Shown here: piece after piece, positions 1-9,749 of the stretch | How positions within the stretch are numbered: position 1 is the first letter of the stretch | How the letters are laid out: each line of letters starts with the position of its first letter | Assembly: GCA_021162935.1 (NCBI GenBank) | Contig: JAGGXR010000162.1 | Coordinates: 147,159 to 211,158, forward strand | Direction of reading: 5' to 3' | Origin: Deltaproteobacteria bacterium | GTDB lineage: Bacteria; Myxococcota_A; Polyangia; HGW-17; SLPX01 | Length of the DNA: 64,000 bases | The notes under the pieces: model-generated | Databases searched by the model: none | What the model was told of the DNA's origin: nothing | Seen by the model: only the letters and a program-made list of their open reading frames with translations | Made by a program: the position numbers and the translations under genes

Positions 1-10
1 AAGGAATCGG

Positions 11-364
11 TCAGGCGGCGTCGTTCATCACGATCTCCCCGGACGTGGCACTGGGTGCAGGCACAGACTTCACCCGTCGATCCACGGCTGTGGCGAAGCC
101 ATCGAAATCAAACTCCGACGAAGGCCCCGCCGTCTTGAGGATCTGCTCCAAAGCATCCTGCGGACATTGCAGGTGTGCCAGGACGCCGGAAATATGGGCG
201 GTCATCAGGGCTTCTCCCAGGTCGACCTGTTGGTGGCAGTAGGAGCATTCGGCCTGGGCATCCGGATCACCGGTGAGCAGACGCGCCATCTGCTGATACC
301 GCTCCCGAAGGGCATCCAGCTCGGCCTTGCTGTGTTCCGTCTCGTCCTGACCCATTTGTGTCAC
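11..364 (-). CDS. Small protein with one Cys pair, function unknown
   Basis: The product is about 117 aa and I do not recognise its family. It has a charged N-terminal helix, then a single CxxCHQQ motif near the middle that resembles half of a zinc ribbon, then an acidic C-terminal part. No signal peptide or membrane segment is visible. Two starts are possible: GTG at 364, 10 nt after a GGAG sequence, or ATG at 355, which has poorer spacing. I chose the GTG. The gene lies about 70 nt downstream of the repeat lipoprotein on the same strand and may be cotranscribed with it. The longer upstream open frame overlaps that lipoprotein and is not used. Confidence 0.55.
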   Translation of the reverse strand: MTQMGQDETEHSKAELDALRERYQQMARLLTGDPDAQAECSYCHQQVDLGEALMTAHISGVLAHLQCPQDALEQILKTAGPSSEFDFDGFATAVDRRVKSVPAPSATSGEIVMNDAA

Positions 365-434
365 CAATCCTGGACTCCTTCGTCCTGACTTTGACCCCCA
401 CGCGCCGGGGTCCCCATCCCGTCGATCTTCTCTC

Positions 435-1988
435 CTACGGACAGCGCGGACAGACCGGGGACACGTGATTCTTGCTCGGATCGTTCGAATCGCAGTACCG
501 GCAGGCAAAATCTGCGCAGTCTGCGTGGCCGTTGCCATCGTTGTCGATCCCATCGCTACAGGTCAAGATACTCCCTTCACAGGAGGTAACGACCATGCTG
601 CCCTGACAGGAAAAGTCCGCACAGTCCGTGAACCCATCACTGTCGTTGTCTACACCATCCGAGCAGGCGGTCTCGGTCGACTCCACGTCCGGACAGACGC
701 CTGCATACTGACAGGAAAAATCCGTACAGTCCGTATACCCGTCACCGTCGTTGTCCACGCCGTCACTGCATTCGGCCGTAGTGTCTTCGACCGCCGTCGC
801 GCAGACCGTCACATTCGCATTCAAAAGACACGAGTAATCCGCACAGTCCGTATACCCATCACTGTCGTTGTCCTGGCCATCAGCGCATTGGCTGTCGCCG
901 GTTTCCTCGTCGGAACAGGTGCCTGCAGCAAGAACCGCGGGTTGGAGGCTGCAGGATGAGTCATCGCAATCCGTCATACCGTCGCCGTCGTTGTCCTTGC
1001 CGTCACTGCACTCTGCTACCGTATTTTCTTTGCAACCACCAGCGTTCTGACAGTCCCGGTCCTGGCAGTCCGTATATCCGTCACCGTCGTTGTCCACGCC
1101 GTCCGTGCAGTCCGTTTCCGCGCAGCTCGGATCGTCCTTGCAGTCCCAGTCGTCGCAGTCCGTGTGGCCGTCCCCATCGTTGTCCAGGTTATCGTCACAG
1201 ATTTCACTACTAGCGGAATCGCAATCCGAATCATTAGCAGCCACCACGAAATCAGCAGCCGACCGGGGCAGGAGCATGTACTTAAAGAAGTAGTTCACCA
1301 CGCCCACCACGCTACTGTAGCACGTTCCCGAGGTCACTACGCTGCCCACGTCCATGAGATCATCTCCCACGATGAGGCCGCCAGAGAAGGTCGCCTCTCC
1401 GTACGAATTCGTCCCGGTGGCACGCACGTTATGGATGGCCACCAGCGTTCCCTCCCACTTTTCCCCGCCTGGATCCGCCATGACATCCTGGGCGCCCGAA
1501 ACATCGTCGGGAGATAGCGCCTGCCCCTGGGCCACCTTCTCTAGATTCGCGCTCTTGATCTCGGTCATGGTCCGGCCCGTGTTATCCTGCCCCTCCAACG
1601 CGAACTCGTCCTTGACCCCGCTCACACTCACGATGTCGCCAACAGCCAAATCATCGATGGTGGTGTTGCTCAGCGTGGGCGCATACACCTTGACGCCGCT
1701 GAACGCCCCTGCTTCGGGCTCTTCCACGTACACGTCGCCCGCGCCATGATCTCCGTAATTGTCGATTGCGGTCACGACGACGCCTTCCAGCGTTACTTCG
1801 GCGCTGGCGGGAATGAAGTCACTGCGGGATTCATCCTGAAGCTGGTACACCGTATCGTCGTTGCTGTTGTTATTCGTATTGGTGTTCGTGTTGTGGTTTG
1901 TGTTGTGGTTCGTGTTGCTGTTCGACCCGTCATCGGGACCACATGCTCCGAGCGCAAAAATAACGAATACAAGTGTCAGTCTCTTCAT
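435..1988 (-). CDS. Cys/Asp-repeat lipoprotein with OB-fold-like N-terminal domain
   Basis: This 517-aa protein has a lipoprotein signal peptide ending LGAC, with the lipidated Cys near residue 16. A low-complexity Asn/Thr/His linker (about residues 20-45) follows. Residues about 65-245 resemble the OB-fold-like domains found beside secreted nucleases (VTLEGVVVTAIDN, VGDIVSVSG), but no nuclease domain is attached. Residues about 262-499 hold seven copies of a CxDGxDNDGDGxxDCxDxxC motif, Asp-rich loops that may bind Ca2+ and are probably disulfide-bonded. The ATG at 1988 is preceded by AAGGAGG at good spacing, so the upstream in-frame start is rejected. Such proteins are common in Myxococcota. 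A surface or periplasmic role is likely, but the function is unknown. Confidence 0.8.
   Translation of the reverse strand: MKRLTLVFVIFALGACGPDDGSNSNTNHNTNHNTNTNTNNNSNDDTVYQLQDESRSDFIPASAEVTLEGVVVTAIDNYGDHGAGDVYVEEPEAGAFSGVKVYAPTLSNTTIDDLAVGDIVSVSGVKDEFALEGQDNTGRTMTEIKSANLEKVAQGQALSPDDVSGAQDVMADPGGEKWEGTLVAIHNVRATGTNSYGEATFSGGLIVGDDLMDVGSVVTSGTCYSSVVGVVNYFFKYMLLPRSAADFVVAANDSDCDSASSEICDDNLDNDGDGHTDCDDWDCKDDPSCAETDCTDGVDNDGDGYTDCQDRDCQNAGGCKENTVAECSDGKDNDGDGMTDCDDSSCSLQPAVLAAGTCSDEETGDSQCADGQDNDSDGYTDCADYSCLLNANVTVCATAVEDTTAECSDGVDNDGDGYTDCTDFSCQYAGVCPDVESTETACSDGVDNDSDGFTDCADFSCQGSMVVTSCEGSILTCSDGIDNDGNGHADCADFACRYCDSNDPSKNHVSPVCPRCP
492..1205 (-). repeat. Seven degenerate coding repeats (DNDGDG-type)
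   Basis: The 3' half of the lipoprotein gene contains seven imperfect tandem units of roughly 75-110 bp. Each encodes one DGxDNDGDGxxDC module, with variable linkers between modules. The units are similar at DNA level (the run corresponding to DNDGDG recurs) but not identical, so this is an old protein repeat rather than a recent microsatellite expansion. Confidence 0.8.
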
Positions 1989-2037
1989 GATCGTAAACCT
2001 CCTTGGTTTCGCCAAATCGGCGAGCAGACAATGGCTT

Positions 2038-2046
2038 AATATAGCA
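2038..2046 (-). promoter_or_regulatory. Possible extended -10 promoter for the repeat lipoprotein
   Basis: On the minus strand TGC TATATT fits an extended -10 element (TGnTATAAT). It lies between the terminator of the ribosomal operon and the lipoprotein start, about 50 nt upstream of the ATG. No good -35 hexamer is visible at 17 nt. The position is right for an independent promoter but the match is modest. Confidence 0.35.
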
Positions 2047-2068
2047 CAAGTCGCTTCTGCGCCAGACC

Positions 2069-2104
2069 AAAAAAAAACGAGCCGGGTCAGTTACCCGCCT
2101 CGTT
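2069..2104 (-). terminator. Rho-independent terminator of the ribosomal/rpoA operon
   Basis: On the minus strand, about 50 nt after the rplQ stop, a hairpin (AACGAG-C-CGGGT, five-base loop, ACCCG-G/C-CTCGTT, one mismatch) is followed directly by a run of nine T. This is a textbook intrinsic terminator and marks the end of the cluster. Confidence 0.85.
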
Positions 2105-2154
2105 GTCACCGTATTCTGACCGTGCCGTTCAACACGGCTAGCGGGCCGAACGAA

Positions 2155-2616
2155 TCATTCCTTGGAGGCCTCAGCCTCTTCTTCTGGCTCCTCGTTCGTT
2201 TCCTCCTGGCTCAACAACTCGATATAGGCCATCGGTGCATTGTCACCATGGCGAAACCTATAATGCCGGATGATCCTCGTGTATCCCCCCGGTCGTCCAG
2301 CCAACTGCGGACCAACCTCGTCGAACAACTTCTTGAGGATATCCTTGTCCTTGAGGACTCGCTTCGCCATGCGCACATGATGCACGAGCTTGGACCGCTG
2401 ATCAGCGGTCAATTTGTCCCGTTCGGTGCTCAGGATATCCCCAAGAGAGGTCGCCCAGGTAATCGTCTTTTCGGCGATGCGCCGCAGTTCCTTCGCCTTC
2501 GCCTCCGTTGTCTTGATGCGGCCGTGCTCCACCAGGGAGGCGACCATGTTCGACCACATCGCTTTCCTATGGCTGGACGTACGCCCCAACGTTCTACCGG
2601 ACTTTCTATGTCGCAT
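2155..2616 (-). CDS. rplQ: 50S ribosomal protein L17
   Basis: L17 is a 50S subunit protein near the peptide exit tunnel. The 153-aa product begins [20 protein letters not shown], the family signature, and keeps the [15 protein letters not shown] and RPGGYTRI stretches. It is longer than the usual 117-130 aa because of an acidic tail (EEP/EEE-rich, about residues 138-153). It is the last gene of the cluster, 63 nt after rpoA, and is followed by a strong terminator. Confidence 0.97.
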   Translation of the reverse strand: MRHRKSGRTLGRTSSHRKAMWSNMVASLVEHGRIKTTEAKAKELRRIAEKTITWATSLGDILSTERDKLTADQRSKLVHHVRMAKRVLKDKDILKKLFDEVGPQLAGRPGGYTRIIRHYRFRHGDNAPMAYIELLSQEETNEEPEEEAEASKE

Positions 2617-2679
2617 CGTCTCTACCTACCCTTTCATATCGTCCATCGAAGGCCGCGCGTTCCCAAAATCGCGTCCGTA

Positions 2680-3729
2680 TCAGCCCTCGACGTCTCCACC
2701 AGAGACCGGTCCGACTCCGTCGGCCGGAAAACCGTCGAGATTCATGCCGAGCCTCAGGCCCATATCCGCCAAGATTTCCTTGATCTCCTTCAAGGACTTC
2801 CGGCCGAAATTCTTCGTCTTGAGCATTTCCTGCTCACTCTTCTGCACCAATTGGTAAATGTACTTGATGTTTGCGTTCTGCAAGCAGTTCGCGGATCGAA
2901 CCGAAAGCTCGAGTTCGTCCACCGACTTGAACAGATACTCGTTGAGGTGGTCGAACGATCCCTTCTCCTCCCCCTCGGCGGGCTCTGCAGGCTCATTGAA
3001 ATTGATGAAGATCTGCACCTGCTCTTTGAGAATCTTGGCCGAATAGGCAACAGCGTCCTCAGGTCGAACGGTTCCATTCGTCCAAACCTCGAAAACCAGC
3101 TTGTCGTAGTCGGTCCGCTGGCCCACGCGTGCATTCGTGACCGTGTAGTTCACCTTCACGATCGGGCTGAACACCGCATCGATCGGAATGGCGCCCACGC
3201 CCAGCCCCGTGTCCTTGTGGTGCTCCGCCGGAACGTACCCACGGCCCAGACGCACCATCAACTCGGCCCGCAAATGCGCGCTCTTGCTACTCATGGTGCA
3301 AATCGGATGGTCCGGGTTCACGATCCGAACCCCTTGGATCTCCTGAATGTCGCCGGCGGTCACCACACCTTCACCGTGCTTGTCGATGATGAGCACCTTG
3401 GGCTTCACGTCGCTCATGGAAACAATGACACCCTTGAGGTTCAGAACGATATCCGTCACGTCCTCGACCACGTTGGGAAGATGGGTGAACTCGTGCAGCG
3501 CACCATCCACCTTCAATGCGGTGATGGCGGCACCCTGCAGGGAACTGAGCAGGACCCTTCGCAGGCTGTTGCCGATGGTGACGCCGAAGCCGTGTTCGAG
3601 GGGCTCGCACACGAACTTCCCATATTCCTCACGCAGGCTGTCCGCCTCTATTTCCAGACGCTGGGGCCGAATCAGGTCCCGCCAGTTCCTCGCAAACCAC
3701 TGGGGAGCTGTCTGCACATCTGTCGCCAT
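2680..3729 (-). CDS. rpoA: RNA polymerase alpha subunit
   Basis: RpoA dimerises to nucleate RNA polymerase assembly, and its C-terminal domain contacts activators and UP elements. The product is 349 aa. The N-terminal domain (residues about 20-240) has the [20 protein letters not shown] signature, and the C-terminal domain (about 265-335) has the helix-hairpin-helix stretch ending [10 protein letters not shown]. Two ATGs lie 6 nt apart. The second, at 3729, has the better distance (9 nt) to GGAGG, so I chose it. It follows rpsD by 65 nt in the standard alpha-operon order. Confidence 0.97.
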   Translation of the reverse strand: MATDVQTAPQWFARNWRDLIRPQRLEIEADSLREEYGKFVCEPLEHGFGVTIGNSLRRVLLSSLQGAAITALKVDGALHEFTHLPNVVEDVTDIVLNLKGVIVSMSDVKPKVLIIDKHGEGVVTAGDIQEIQGVRIVNPDHPICTMSSKSAHLRAELMVRLGRGYVPAEHHKDTGLGVGAIPIDAVFSPIVKVNYTVTNARVGQRTDYDKLVFEVWTNGTVRPEDAVAYSAKILKEQVQIFINFNEPAEPAEGEEKGSFDHLNEYLFKSVDELELSVRSANCLQNANIKYIYQLVQKSEQEMLKTKNFGRKSLKEIKEILADMGLRLGMNLDGFPADGVGPVSGGDVEG

Positions 3730-3794
3730 GGTCATCTGCCTCCGGGGGGGTGCCGATTGGCTGAGTCAGCCTTGCGGCCCCCCAAGATCCTCGA

Positions 3795-4424
3795 TTACTT
3801 GGAATACAACTCCACGATGAGCTGCTCGCGAATCGGCATCGTGATGTCCTGCCGTGAGGGCAGGGTGGTAATTTTGCCCTTGAAGCCTTCTTTGTCCAAT
3901 TCGAGCCAGGCGGGCAGCCCGCGCCGCTCCACGGCACTGAGCGCCTGTTCGATCTTCGCAACGGACCGGCTCTTCTCCCGCACCTCGATGGCGTCGCCTT
4001 CTCGCACCTGATACGAAGGGATGTTCACACGCACCCCATTCACCGTGAAATGGCGATGCAGCACGAATTGACGCGCCTCCGCCCTGTTACAGGCGAAACC
4101 AAGACGAAACACCACATTGTCGAGCCGCCTCTCCAGCAGGCCCAGGAGGTTCTCACCTGTGACGCCCTTCATCCGGCTAGCGCGATGGTAATAATTCTTG
4201 AACTGCCGCTCCAGTAGGCCATACATTCTCTTGACCTTCTGCTTCTCGCGGAGCTGCTCTCCGTAGTCCGATTGCTTACGTCGCCGTTTCTGACCCTGTT
4301 GGCCTGGGGCGTAATTCCTGCGCTCAAAGGCACACTTGTCCGTGTAGCAACGATCGCCCTTGAGAAAAAGCTTCTCTCCCTCTCTGCGGCACAGCCTGCA
4401 GACAGAACCTCTATAACGTGCCAT
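3795..4424 (-). CDS. rpsD: 30S ribosomal protein S4
   Basis: S4 is a primary 16S rRNA binder that starts 30S assembly and in many bacteria also represses the alpha operon. The product is 209 aa. The N-terminus carries a Cys-containing zinc-type motif (CRLC near residue 9, then two more Cys), and the S4 RNA-binding domain lies at about 98-160 ([20 protein letters not shown]). It sits between rpsK and rpoA as usual. Confidence 0.97.
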   Translation of the reverse strand: MARYRGSVCRLCRREGEKLFLKGDRCYTDKCAFERRNYAPGQQGQKRRRKQSDYGEQLREKQKVKRMYGLLERQFKNYYHRASRMKGVTGENLLGLLERRLDNVVFRLGFACNRAEARQFVLHRHFTVNGVRVNIPSYQVREGDAIEVREKSRSVAKIEQALSAVERRGLPAWLELDKEGFKGKITTLPSRQDITMPIREQLIVELYSK

Positions 4425-4435
4425 CAGGCCCTCCT

Positions 4436-4828
4436 TTACACCCTACGCCGCTTGGGCGGTCGGCAACCATTGTGAGGAACAGGGGTCACGTCACGAATGA
4501 GCGTCACCTTGAACCCTGCGCCCTGCAAAGCACGCAGAGCCGACTCCCTGCCAGCCCCCGGGCCCTTGAGAAAAACGGCCAGGCTCTTCACCCCGTGCTC
4601 ACGCGCTTTGTTCGCCGCGTCTTCTCCGGCCAACTGCGCCGCAAAGGGCGTCGACTTTCTCGACCCCTTGAAGCCGCGGCACCCGGAACTCGACCACGCA
4701 AGCGTATTGCCCGCGGGGTCCGTAATGGTCACGACCGTATTGTTGAACGTCGACGAGATGTGAGCCACTCCCGCCGGGACATTCTTCTTCACTTTCTTCT
4801 TTGCGGTTTTCCGCTTCACTTTCGCCAT
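4436..4828 (-). CDS. rpsK: 30S ribosomal protein S11
   Basis: S11 sits on the 30S platform near the E site. The 130-aa product has the family core [16 protein letters not shown] and ends [14 protein letters not shown] basic Lys-rich N-terminus precedes the fold. The MAK start at 4828 is 6 nt after GAGGA. A second ATG directly upstream (4831) is also possible. The longer open frame overlaps rpsM and is discarded. Confidence 0.96.
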   Translation of the reverse strand: MAKVKRKTAKKKVKKNVPAGVAHISSTFNNTVVTITDPAGNTLAWSSSGCRGFKGSRKSTPFAAQLAGEDAANKAREHGVKSLAVFLKGPGAGRESALRALQGAGFKVTLIRDVTPVPHNGCRPPKRRRV

Positions 4829-4853
4829 CATTTTCCTCGCTTCGATCGGCCCG

Positions 4854-5222
4854 TCAACGCTTCTTACGAACCATCCCGCGCCGCGGACCTTTCCTGGTCC
4901 TTGCATTCGTGTGGGTTCTCTGGCCTCGCGCAGGCAGACTGCGGCGATGCCGAAGTCCCCTGTAGCAGCCCATGTCCATCAATCTCTTGATGTTCATGGC
5001 CGTTTCCCGACGCAAGTCTCCTTCGACCTTGTAGTCAGCGTCGATGATCTGCCGAATGCGCCGGGCCTCATCTTCTGTAAGATGATCGGATCGTGTTTCC
5101 GGACTGACCTCCGCCCTGCCTAGAATCTCGAGCGACTTCGCTCGCCCGACTCCAAAGATGGCGGTCAGTCCCACGTCCATACGTTTGTTGCGCGGTAGAT
5201 CGACGCCTGCGATACGTGCCAC
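4854..5222 (-). CDS. rpsM: 30S ribosomal protein S13
   Basis: S13 is in the head of the 30S subunit, contacts the P-site tRNA and forms the B1 bridge. The 122-aa product begins [20 protein letters not shown] and ends with the basic [13 protein letters not shown] region, both diagnostic. It follows rpmJ by 30 nt and precedes rpsK by 25 nt. Confidence 0.97.
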   Translation of the reverse strand: MARIAGVDLPRNKRMDVGLTAIFGVGRAKSLEILGRAEVSPETRSDHLTEDEARRIRQIIDADYKVEGDLRRETAMNIKRLMDMGCYRGLRHRRSLPARGQRTHTNARTRKGPRRGMVRKKR

Positions 5223-5252
5223 GATTCGAACTCCTTTCCTTGCCGGGCCCTG

Positions 5253-5366
5253 TCAGCCCTGACGCTGCTTGTGACGAGGATCCGAACAGATCACCCTGAC
5301 CACGCCCTTGCGACGTACGATCTTACACTTGTCACAGATCTTCTTGACTGATGCGCGTACCTTCAT
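5253..5366 (-). CDS. rpmJ: 50S ribosomal protein L36 (zinc-binding form)
   Basis: L36 is the smallest 50S protein and stabilises 23S rRNA tertiary contacts. The 37-aa product starts [14 protein letters not shown]. It keeps Cys11, Cys14, Cys27 and His32, so it is the zinc-binding (C+) form. It lies 14 nt after map and directly before rpsM. infA, which often lies between map and rpmJ, is absent here. Confidence 0.95.
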   Translation of the reverse strand: MKVRASVKKICDKCKIVRRKGVVRVICSDPRHKQRQG

Positions 5367-5380
5367 CTTCTTTGCTCCAA

Positions 5381-6151
5381 CTAAAACCGGCTAAGCACAA
5401 TTGGCCCATCCGGGGTAATGGCGATCGAATTCTCGAAATGTGCGGACAACTTTCCGTCGATAGTCACGACCGTCCAGCCGTCGTCGAGGATTTCGACCTC
5501 CCAATCTCCTTCGTTCACCATCGGTTCGATGGCAATCACAAGCCCGACCCGCAACCGCATCCCGCGACCGGGCCGTCCAAAATTCGGCACCTGCGGGTCT
5601 TCGTGCATGGCCCGACCGATGCCGTGGCCCACGAACTGACGAACGACCGAGAAACCATCGCTCTCGGCACGCCTTTGTACAGCATAGCCGATGTCCTGCA
5701 AGCGATTTCCTGGCTGCGCCATGGCAATACCTTCCGCCAGGGCCTGTTCGGTCGCATCCATAAGCCGACGAGCGGTCTCCGAAACCGTCCCGACAGCAAA
5801 AGTCCGTGCGGCATCGCCACAGTATCCGTCCTTGAAGGCACCAAAATCCACGCTCACGATGTCTCCGTCCTGGAGGACGCGATCTCGATTTGGAATTCCG
5901 TGCACGACCTCTTCGTTCACTGAGACACAGAGCACCGCAGGATACGCGGTCATGTCTGGCGCGGGCTGATAATGCAAAAACGCGGACTTGGCTTTTCGTT
6001 TTTCCAGAATCCGTCGAGCCTTTTCCTCAAGATCCCAGGTCGTCAGCCCCGGCCGGACCATTTCCCCACAGGCAGCCAAAACTTCGGCAACCACCGCATT
6101 CGCGCGGCGAAGCTTGTCGATCTCAGCATTGGTCTTGAGCACTGGTGCCAT
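5381..6151 (-). CDS. map: Methionine aminopeptidase, type I
   Basis: Map removes the initiator Met from nascent proteins using a dinuclear metal site. The 256-aa product carries all catalytic residues in the expected spacing: His84, Asp102, Asp113, His176, Glu209 and Glu240. Start ATG 6151 is preceded by GGGAGG and lies 1 nt after the adk stop, so translation is probably coupled. The secY-adk-map-rpmJ order is conserved in many bacteria. Confidence 0.96.
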   Translation of the reverse strand: MAPVLKTNAEIDKLRRANAVVAEVLAACGEMVRPGLTTWDLEEKARRILEKRKAKSAFLHYQPAPDMTAYPAVLCVSVNEEVVHGIPNRDRVLQDGDIVSVDFGAFKDGYCGDAARTFAVGTVSETARRLMDATEQALAEGIAMAQPGNRLQDIGYAVQRRAESDGFSVVRQFVGHGIGRAMHEDPQVPNFGRPGRGMRLRVGLVIAIEPMVNEGDWEVEILDDGWTVVTIDGKLSAHFENSIAITPDGPIVLSRF

Positions 6152-6152
6152 T

Positions 6153-6797
6153 TCAGCCTCCCAACACAGCCCGTACCCGGTCCAGGACAACATCCACCGA
6201 GCCCTGACCGTCGAGGGGCCGAAGCAGCCCCTTGTTCCTGAAATATGAAATCAACGGAGCCGTTTGCTCCTCGTACGTCCTGAGTCGCTGCCGCACGGAC
6301 TCCGGCCGGTCGTCCTCGCGCCACACGAGTTCCACGCCGCACACGTCACAGAGGTTGTCGTTCTTCGGCGGGGTGAACTCCACGTGATAGGGCCTCCCAC
6401 ACTTCGGACAGGAACGCCTACCCGACAACCTTGCCACGAGCACGTCCTCGGGAACGTCGAGCTGAACCACGTGGTCCACGGTCCTGCCATTGCGCTCCAG
6501 CATCGCCATCAAGGCATCAGCCTGGGCCTCGGTCCGAGGGAAGCCATCCAAGATGAAGCCCTTGCTCGCATCCGGCCGGGCAAGTCGCTCTTCGACGAGT
6601 CCTACGACCACATCGTCGGGGACCAAGCGACCACTATCCATATATTCGGCGGCCTTGCGTCCCAGATCCGTACCCGAACGGCGAGCTTCGCGTAGCATGT
6701 CTCCGGTGGAGATATGGGGCACACCGAGTCGAGCCTTGAGAGGCGCGGCCTGGCTGCCTTTTCCTGCTCCTGGAGCTCCTAGCAAAATCAAGTTCAT
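6153..6797 (-). CDS. adk: Adenylate kinase, long form with zinc LID
   Basis: Adk interconverts ATP + AMP and 2 ADP. The 214-aa product begins with the P-loop GAPGAGKGSQ (residues 7-16) and contains the NMP-binding and LID regions. The LID carries a CPKCGRPYH ... CDVCG four-Cys zinc knot, as in Gram-positive and some deltaproteobacterial enzymes, whereas the E. coli LID lacks it. It starts 10 nt after the secY stop. Confidence 0.97.
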   Translation of the reverse strand: MNLILLGAPGAGKGSQAAPLKARLGVPHISTGDMLREARRSGTDLGRKAAEYMDSGRLVPDDVVVGLVEERLARPDASKGFILDGFPRTEAQADALMAMLERNGRTVDHVVQLDVPEDVLVARLSGRRSCPKCGRPYHVEFTPPKNDNLCDVCGVELVWREDDRPESVRQRLRTYEEQTAPLISYFRNKGLLRPLDGQGSVDVVLDRVRAVLGG

Positions 6798-6807
6798 ACT
6801 CCGACTC

Positions 6808-8133
6808 CTATTTCGCCTTCCTGCCCTTCATCCGACCTCCTCTCGGGCCGCCAAACCCATCGTAGTGTCGCGTGATCAGATGGGCTTCCATTTGTTGGAG
6901 CGTATCCAAAGAAACGCCGACCACGATGAGGAGGCTCGTTCCGCCAAAGTAGAAGGGCACGTGCATCTTGGCGCGGAGCACATTCGGCAACACGCAAACT
7001 GCAGCCACGTAAATGGCACCACCGAAGGTGATTCGAGTCAGCACCTTATCAATGTATTCGGCAGTCTTCTTCCCCGGCCTAATTCCAGGCACGAACCCAC
7101 CGTTCTTCTTGAGGTTGTCCGCAACGTCTACAGGGTTGAAGGTGACCGCAGTGTAGAAGTACGTGAAGAAGATGATCAGGGTCACGTACAGCACGTTATA
7201 TCGCCAATCCACCGGGCTGAGGACGTCCAGCAAGGAACGTAGCCATGGATTATGCGACCCGGAAAACACCTGCATCGGGAAAAGCAGGATCGACGAAGCA
7301 AAGATAGGCGGAATGACACCCGCCGTATTCACCTTCAAAGGCAGGTGAGTGGACGACGCACCGTAGAGCTTGCGCCCAACCACCCGCTTTGCATAAGCGA
7401 CAGGAATCCGCCGCTGCCCCCTTTCAAAGAAGATGATCACCGCAATGACAGCAAAAATGATTGCGCCGATGATCGCCAGATCAAAAGCTCCCAGGTCGCC
7501 CATCTTGGCCTTGTTCCAGAGCTGAACCACGGCGTCGGGGAATCGGGCCACGATGCCAGCGAAAATGATGAGGGAGATGCCGTTGCCGATGCCTCGTTCC
7601 GTGATCTGCTCACCGAGCCACATAATGAACACGGTTCCGGTGGTCAGGGTGAGCACAGTCATGAGCCTGAAGCTCCATCCTGTATGGATGACCACCTTGC
7701 CGAACTGGGCGTAGTTGATGTTGTTGCTCTCGAGCCACGTGGCAATGAAGAACCCCTGGATGAGGCACAGCAGAACCGTGCCGTACCGAGTGTACTGGTT
7801 CATCTTCCGCCGGCCCAGCTCACCTTCCTTGTTGAGCTGCTCGAGATGCGGCACGACCACCGTCAAGAGCTGCAGGATAATGGACGCACTGATGTAGGGC
7901 ATGATCCCCAAGGCAAAGATACTGAGTTGCCGTAGGGCGCCCCCCGAAAACATGTTGAACATGCCCAAGAAGCTGCCCGACGCGGCACCCATGATCTTGC
8001 CCATGACGTTCCGGTCCACGCCCGGCACGGTCACGAAAACCCCGACGCGATACACGAACAACAGCGCCAACGTAAACGTGATCCGCCTACGCAACTCTGG
8101 CACCTTGGGTATGTTTGCAAATCCACTCGCCAT
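6808..8133 (-). CDS. secY: Protein translocase subunit SecY
   Basis: SecY forms the inner-membrane channel of the Sec translocon with SecE and SecG. The 441-aa product has the N-terminal [15 protein letters not shown] segment, ten predicted transmembrane helices, and the conserved cytoplasmic loops with [11 protein letters not shown] and the late [23 protein letters not shown] segment. It lies in the usual place between rplO and adk. Confidence 0.97.
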   Translation of the reverse strand: MASGFANIPKVPELRRRITFTLALLFVYRVGVFVTVPGVDRNVMGKIMGAASGSFLGMFNMFSGGALRQLSIFALGIMPYISASIILQLLTVVVPHLEQLNKEGELGRRKMNQYTRYGTVLLCLIQGFFIATWLESNNINYAQFGKVVIHTGWSFRLMTVLTLTTGTVFIMWLGEQITERGIGNGISLIIFAGIVARFPDAVVQLWNKAKMGDLGAFDLAIIGAIIFAVIAVIIFFERGQRRIPVAYAKRVVGRKLYGASSTHLPLKVNTAGVIPPIFASSILLFPMQVFSGSHNPWLRSLLDVLSPVDWRYNVLYVTLIIFFTYFYTAVTFNPVDVADNLKKNGGFVPGIRPGKKTAEYIDKVLTRITFGGAIYVAAVCVLPNVLRAKMHVPFYFGGTSLLIVVGVSLDTLQQMEAHLITRHYDGFGGPRGGRMKGRKAK

Positions 8134-8156
8134 AGATTATCTCCGCGGCAACCGGG

Positions 8157-8627
8157 TCACTTCCTGTCGCCAGAGGGTCGTTCTTCGACAAGCACAGCCT
8201 TGCCGCCCGCCTTCTCGATCTTCTCCAAAGCCGCTTTGGAAAAAGCATGCACCCGAATCGTAAGCGGCTTCTTGAGATCCCCATTCGCCAGGACCTTCAC
8301 TCTGGCCGCCTTGTTTGGCACGATGCCCTTGGCCTTCAGATCTTCGATACCCACCTCGCCACCATCAAACACGTTGAGACGCGCCAGGCTCACCGCCGCC
8401 ACCGGCTCACGGAAAATGTTGATGAATCCACGCTTTGGCAGCCGCCGCAACAGAGGCATCTGGCCGCCTTCGAACCCACGGCGGATTCCGCTGCCGCTCC
8501 GGCTGCGCTGTCCTTTTTGCCCCTTGCCGCTCGTCTTACCCCAATTACTCCCGGGGCCACGGCCAACTCGTCTCGCCCTGTGCTTGGCCCCCGTAGGCGG
8601 CACCAGCTTTGAAAGTCGCTCTGACAT
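8157..8627 (-). CDS. rplO: 50S ribosomal protein L15
   Basis: L15 is a 50S protein that organises 23S rRNA domains II and V. The 156-aa product shows the Gly/Arg-rich N-terminal extension (GRGPGSNWGKTSGKGQKGQ) and the RRLPKRGF motif typical of the family. ATG 8627 follows GGAGG by 5 nt, so the TTG four codons upstream is not used. It lies 25 nt after rpmD. Confidence 0.96.
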   Translation of the reverse strand: MSERLSKLVPPTGAKHRARRVGRGPGSNWGKTSGKGQKGQRSRSGSGIRRGFEGGQMPLLRRLPKRGFINIFREPVAAVSLARLNVFDGGEVGIEDLKAKGIVPNKAARVKVLANGDLKKPLTIRVHAFSKAALEKIEKAGGKAVLVEERPSGDRK

Positions 8628-8652
8628 CTTTTCCTCCAATGGAGCCCGCAGC

Positions 8653-8838
8653 TTATTCCACCGGCTCGACGCGAACCAGATGCTGCACCTTCCGGATCAT
8701 CCCCCGAATCTCAGGTGTATCCAGAAGCACCTTACTGCGGCCTCTCCTGGTGAGACCAAGCCCCAGAAGCGTCCTGCGCTGTGCCGGTGGCCTTCCGATA
8801 CCCGATCCAACCTGTGTCACTCTCAGCTTGATCGCCAT
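8653..8838 (-). CDS. rpmD: 50S ribosomal protein L30
   Basis: L30 is a small 50S protein. The 61-aa product ([20 protein letters not shown], then [20 protein letters not shown]) has the expected length and motifs. It is tightly placed between rpsE (9 nt) and rplO (25 nt). Confidence 0.96.
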   Translation of the reverse strand: MAIKLRVTQVGSGIGRPPAQRRTLLGLGLTRRGRSKVLLDTPEIRGMIRKVQHLVRVEPVE

Positions 8839-8847
8839 GGCGTCCCT

Positions 8848-9351
8848 CTATTCTCCAGTCACTGCGCTCGCAGCGATTCCTCGCCGCTTGGCCGTCTCTT
8901 CGACGCTGCGCAAATGCTTCAAACCATCAACGGTCGCATGCAGGAGGTTGTGTGGATTCCGGCTCCCAAGACATTTCGTCAGGATATCCTGCACCCCGGC
9001 AACTTCCAAGATGGCCCGGACAGCTCCACCGGCAATCACCCCGGTTCCGGGGCGTGCCGGCTTGAGGAGCACCCTCCCGGATCCGAATTCACCCACGATC
9101 TCGTGAGGAATCGTGGATTTCTCCAACGGGATGGTGAACATGTCCCGCCGGGCCTTCTCGAAGCCCTTGCGAATGGCCTCGGGCACCTCGTTCGCCTTGC
9201 CGAGCGCATACCCCACGGTCCCATTCTGGTCACCGACCACGACCAGAGCACTGAAGCTGAACCTTCGACCACCCTTGACCACTTTCGCGACGCGGTTGAT
9301 ATGCACAACGCGATCGACGAATTCGGATCCTTCATCTTGTATCAGAGCCAC
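8848..9351 (-). CDS. rpsE: 30S ribosomal protein S5
   Basis: S5 contributes to decoding accuracy and to mRNA unwinding at the 30S entry. The 167-aa product has the double-stranded RNA-binding-like fold signature ([21 protein letters not shown]) and the later [19 protein letters not shown]. The start is taken as GTG 9351, 8 nt after AAAGGAG. The open frame runs further upstream into rplR but that part is an overlap artefact. Confidence 0.95.
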   Translation of the reverse strand: MALIQDEGSEFVDRVVHINRVAKVVKGGRRFSFSALVVVGDQNGTVGYALGKANEVPEAIRKGFEKARRDMFTIPLEKSTIPHEIVGEFGSGRVLLKPARPGTGVIAGGAVRAILEVAGVQDILTKCLGSRNPHNLLHATVDGLKHLRSVEETAKRRGIAASAVTGE

Positions 9352-9365
9352 TACCACTGCTCCTT

Positions 9366-9728
9366 TCAGAATCTCAGGCCCGCCTCCCTGGCTCCATCGG
9401 CCAGGGCCGCGACGCGACCGTGATAACCAAACCCATTTCGGTCGAAGACCACCTTCGTGATCCCCGCCTCCAGGCATCTCTTGGCAACCGCCTCACCGAC
9501 CTTCTTCGCCGCTTCTTTCTTTGCAAGCTTGGCGAACTCGGAGGCAGCCGTCTTGCCCAGCGACGAAGCAGCAGCAAGACTCTTGCCGGCCACGTCGTCG
9601 ATCACCTGCGCGTAAATATGCCGGGCGCTTCGGAAGACGGTCAGCCGCGGCCGCTCCGCCGTACCGGCGACTTTCTTTCGGATGCTCCTCTTGCGGCGCA
9701 TCCTGATCTCAACTTTTTTCTTGGCCAT
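9366..9728 (-). CDS. rplR: 50S ribosomal protein L18
   Basis: L18 binds 5S rRNA with L5 and L25. The 120-aa product contains [18 protein letters not shown] and ends [25 protein letters not shown], both family signatures. It is in the standard spc-operon position between rplF and rpsE. Confidence 0.97.
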   Translation of the reverse strand: MAKKKVEIRMRRKRSIRKKVAGTAERPRLTVFRSARHIYAQVIDDVAGKSLAAASSLGKTAASEFAKLAKKEAAKKVGEAVAKRCLEAGITKVVFDRNGFGYHGRVAALADGAREAGLRF

Positions 9729-9749
9729 TGCCTCTATCCTCCTGGAACC

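Noticed and set aside
1861-4011. 716-codon open frame on the plus strand
   Set aside because: It lies antisense to rplQ, rpoA and rpsD, which are certain genes, and shows no protein-like composition.
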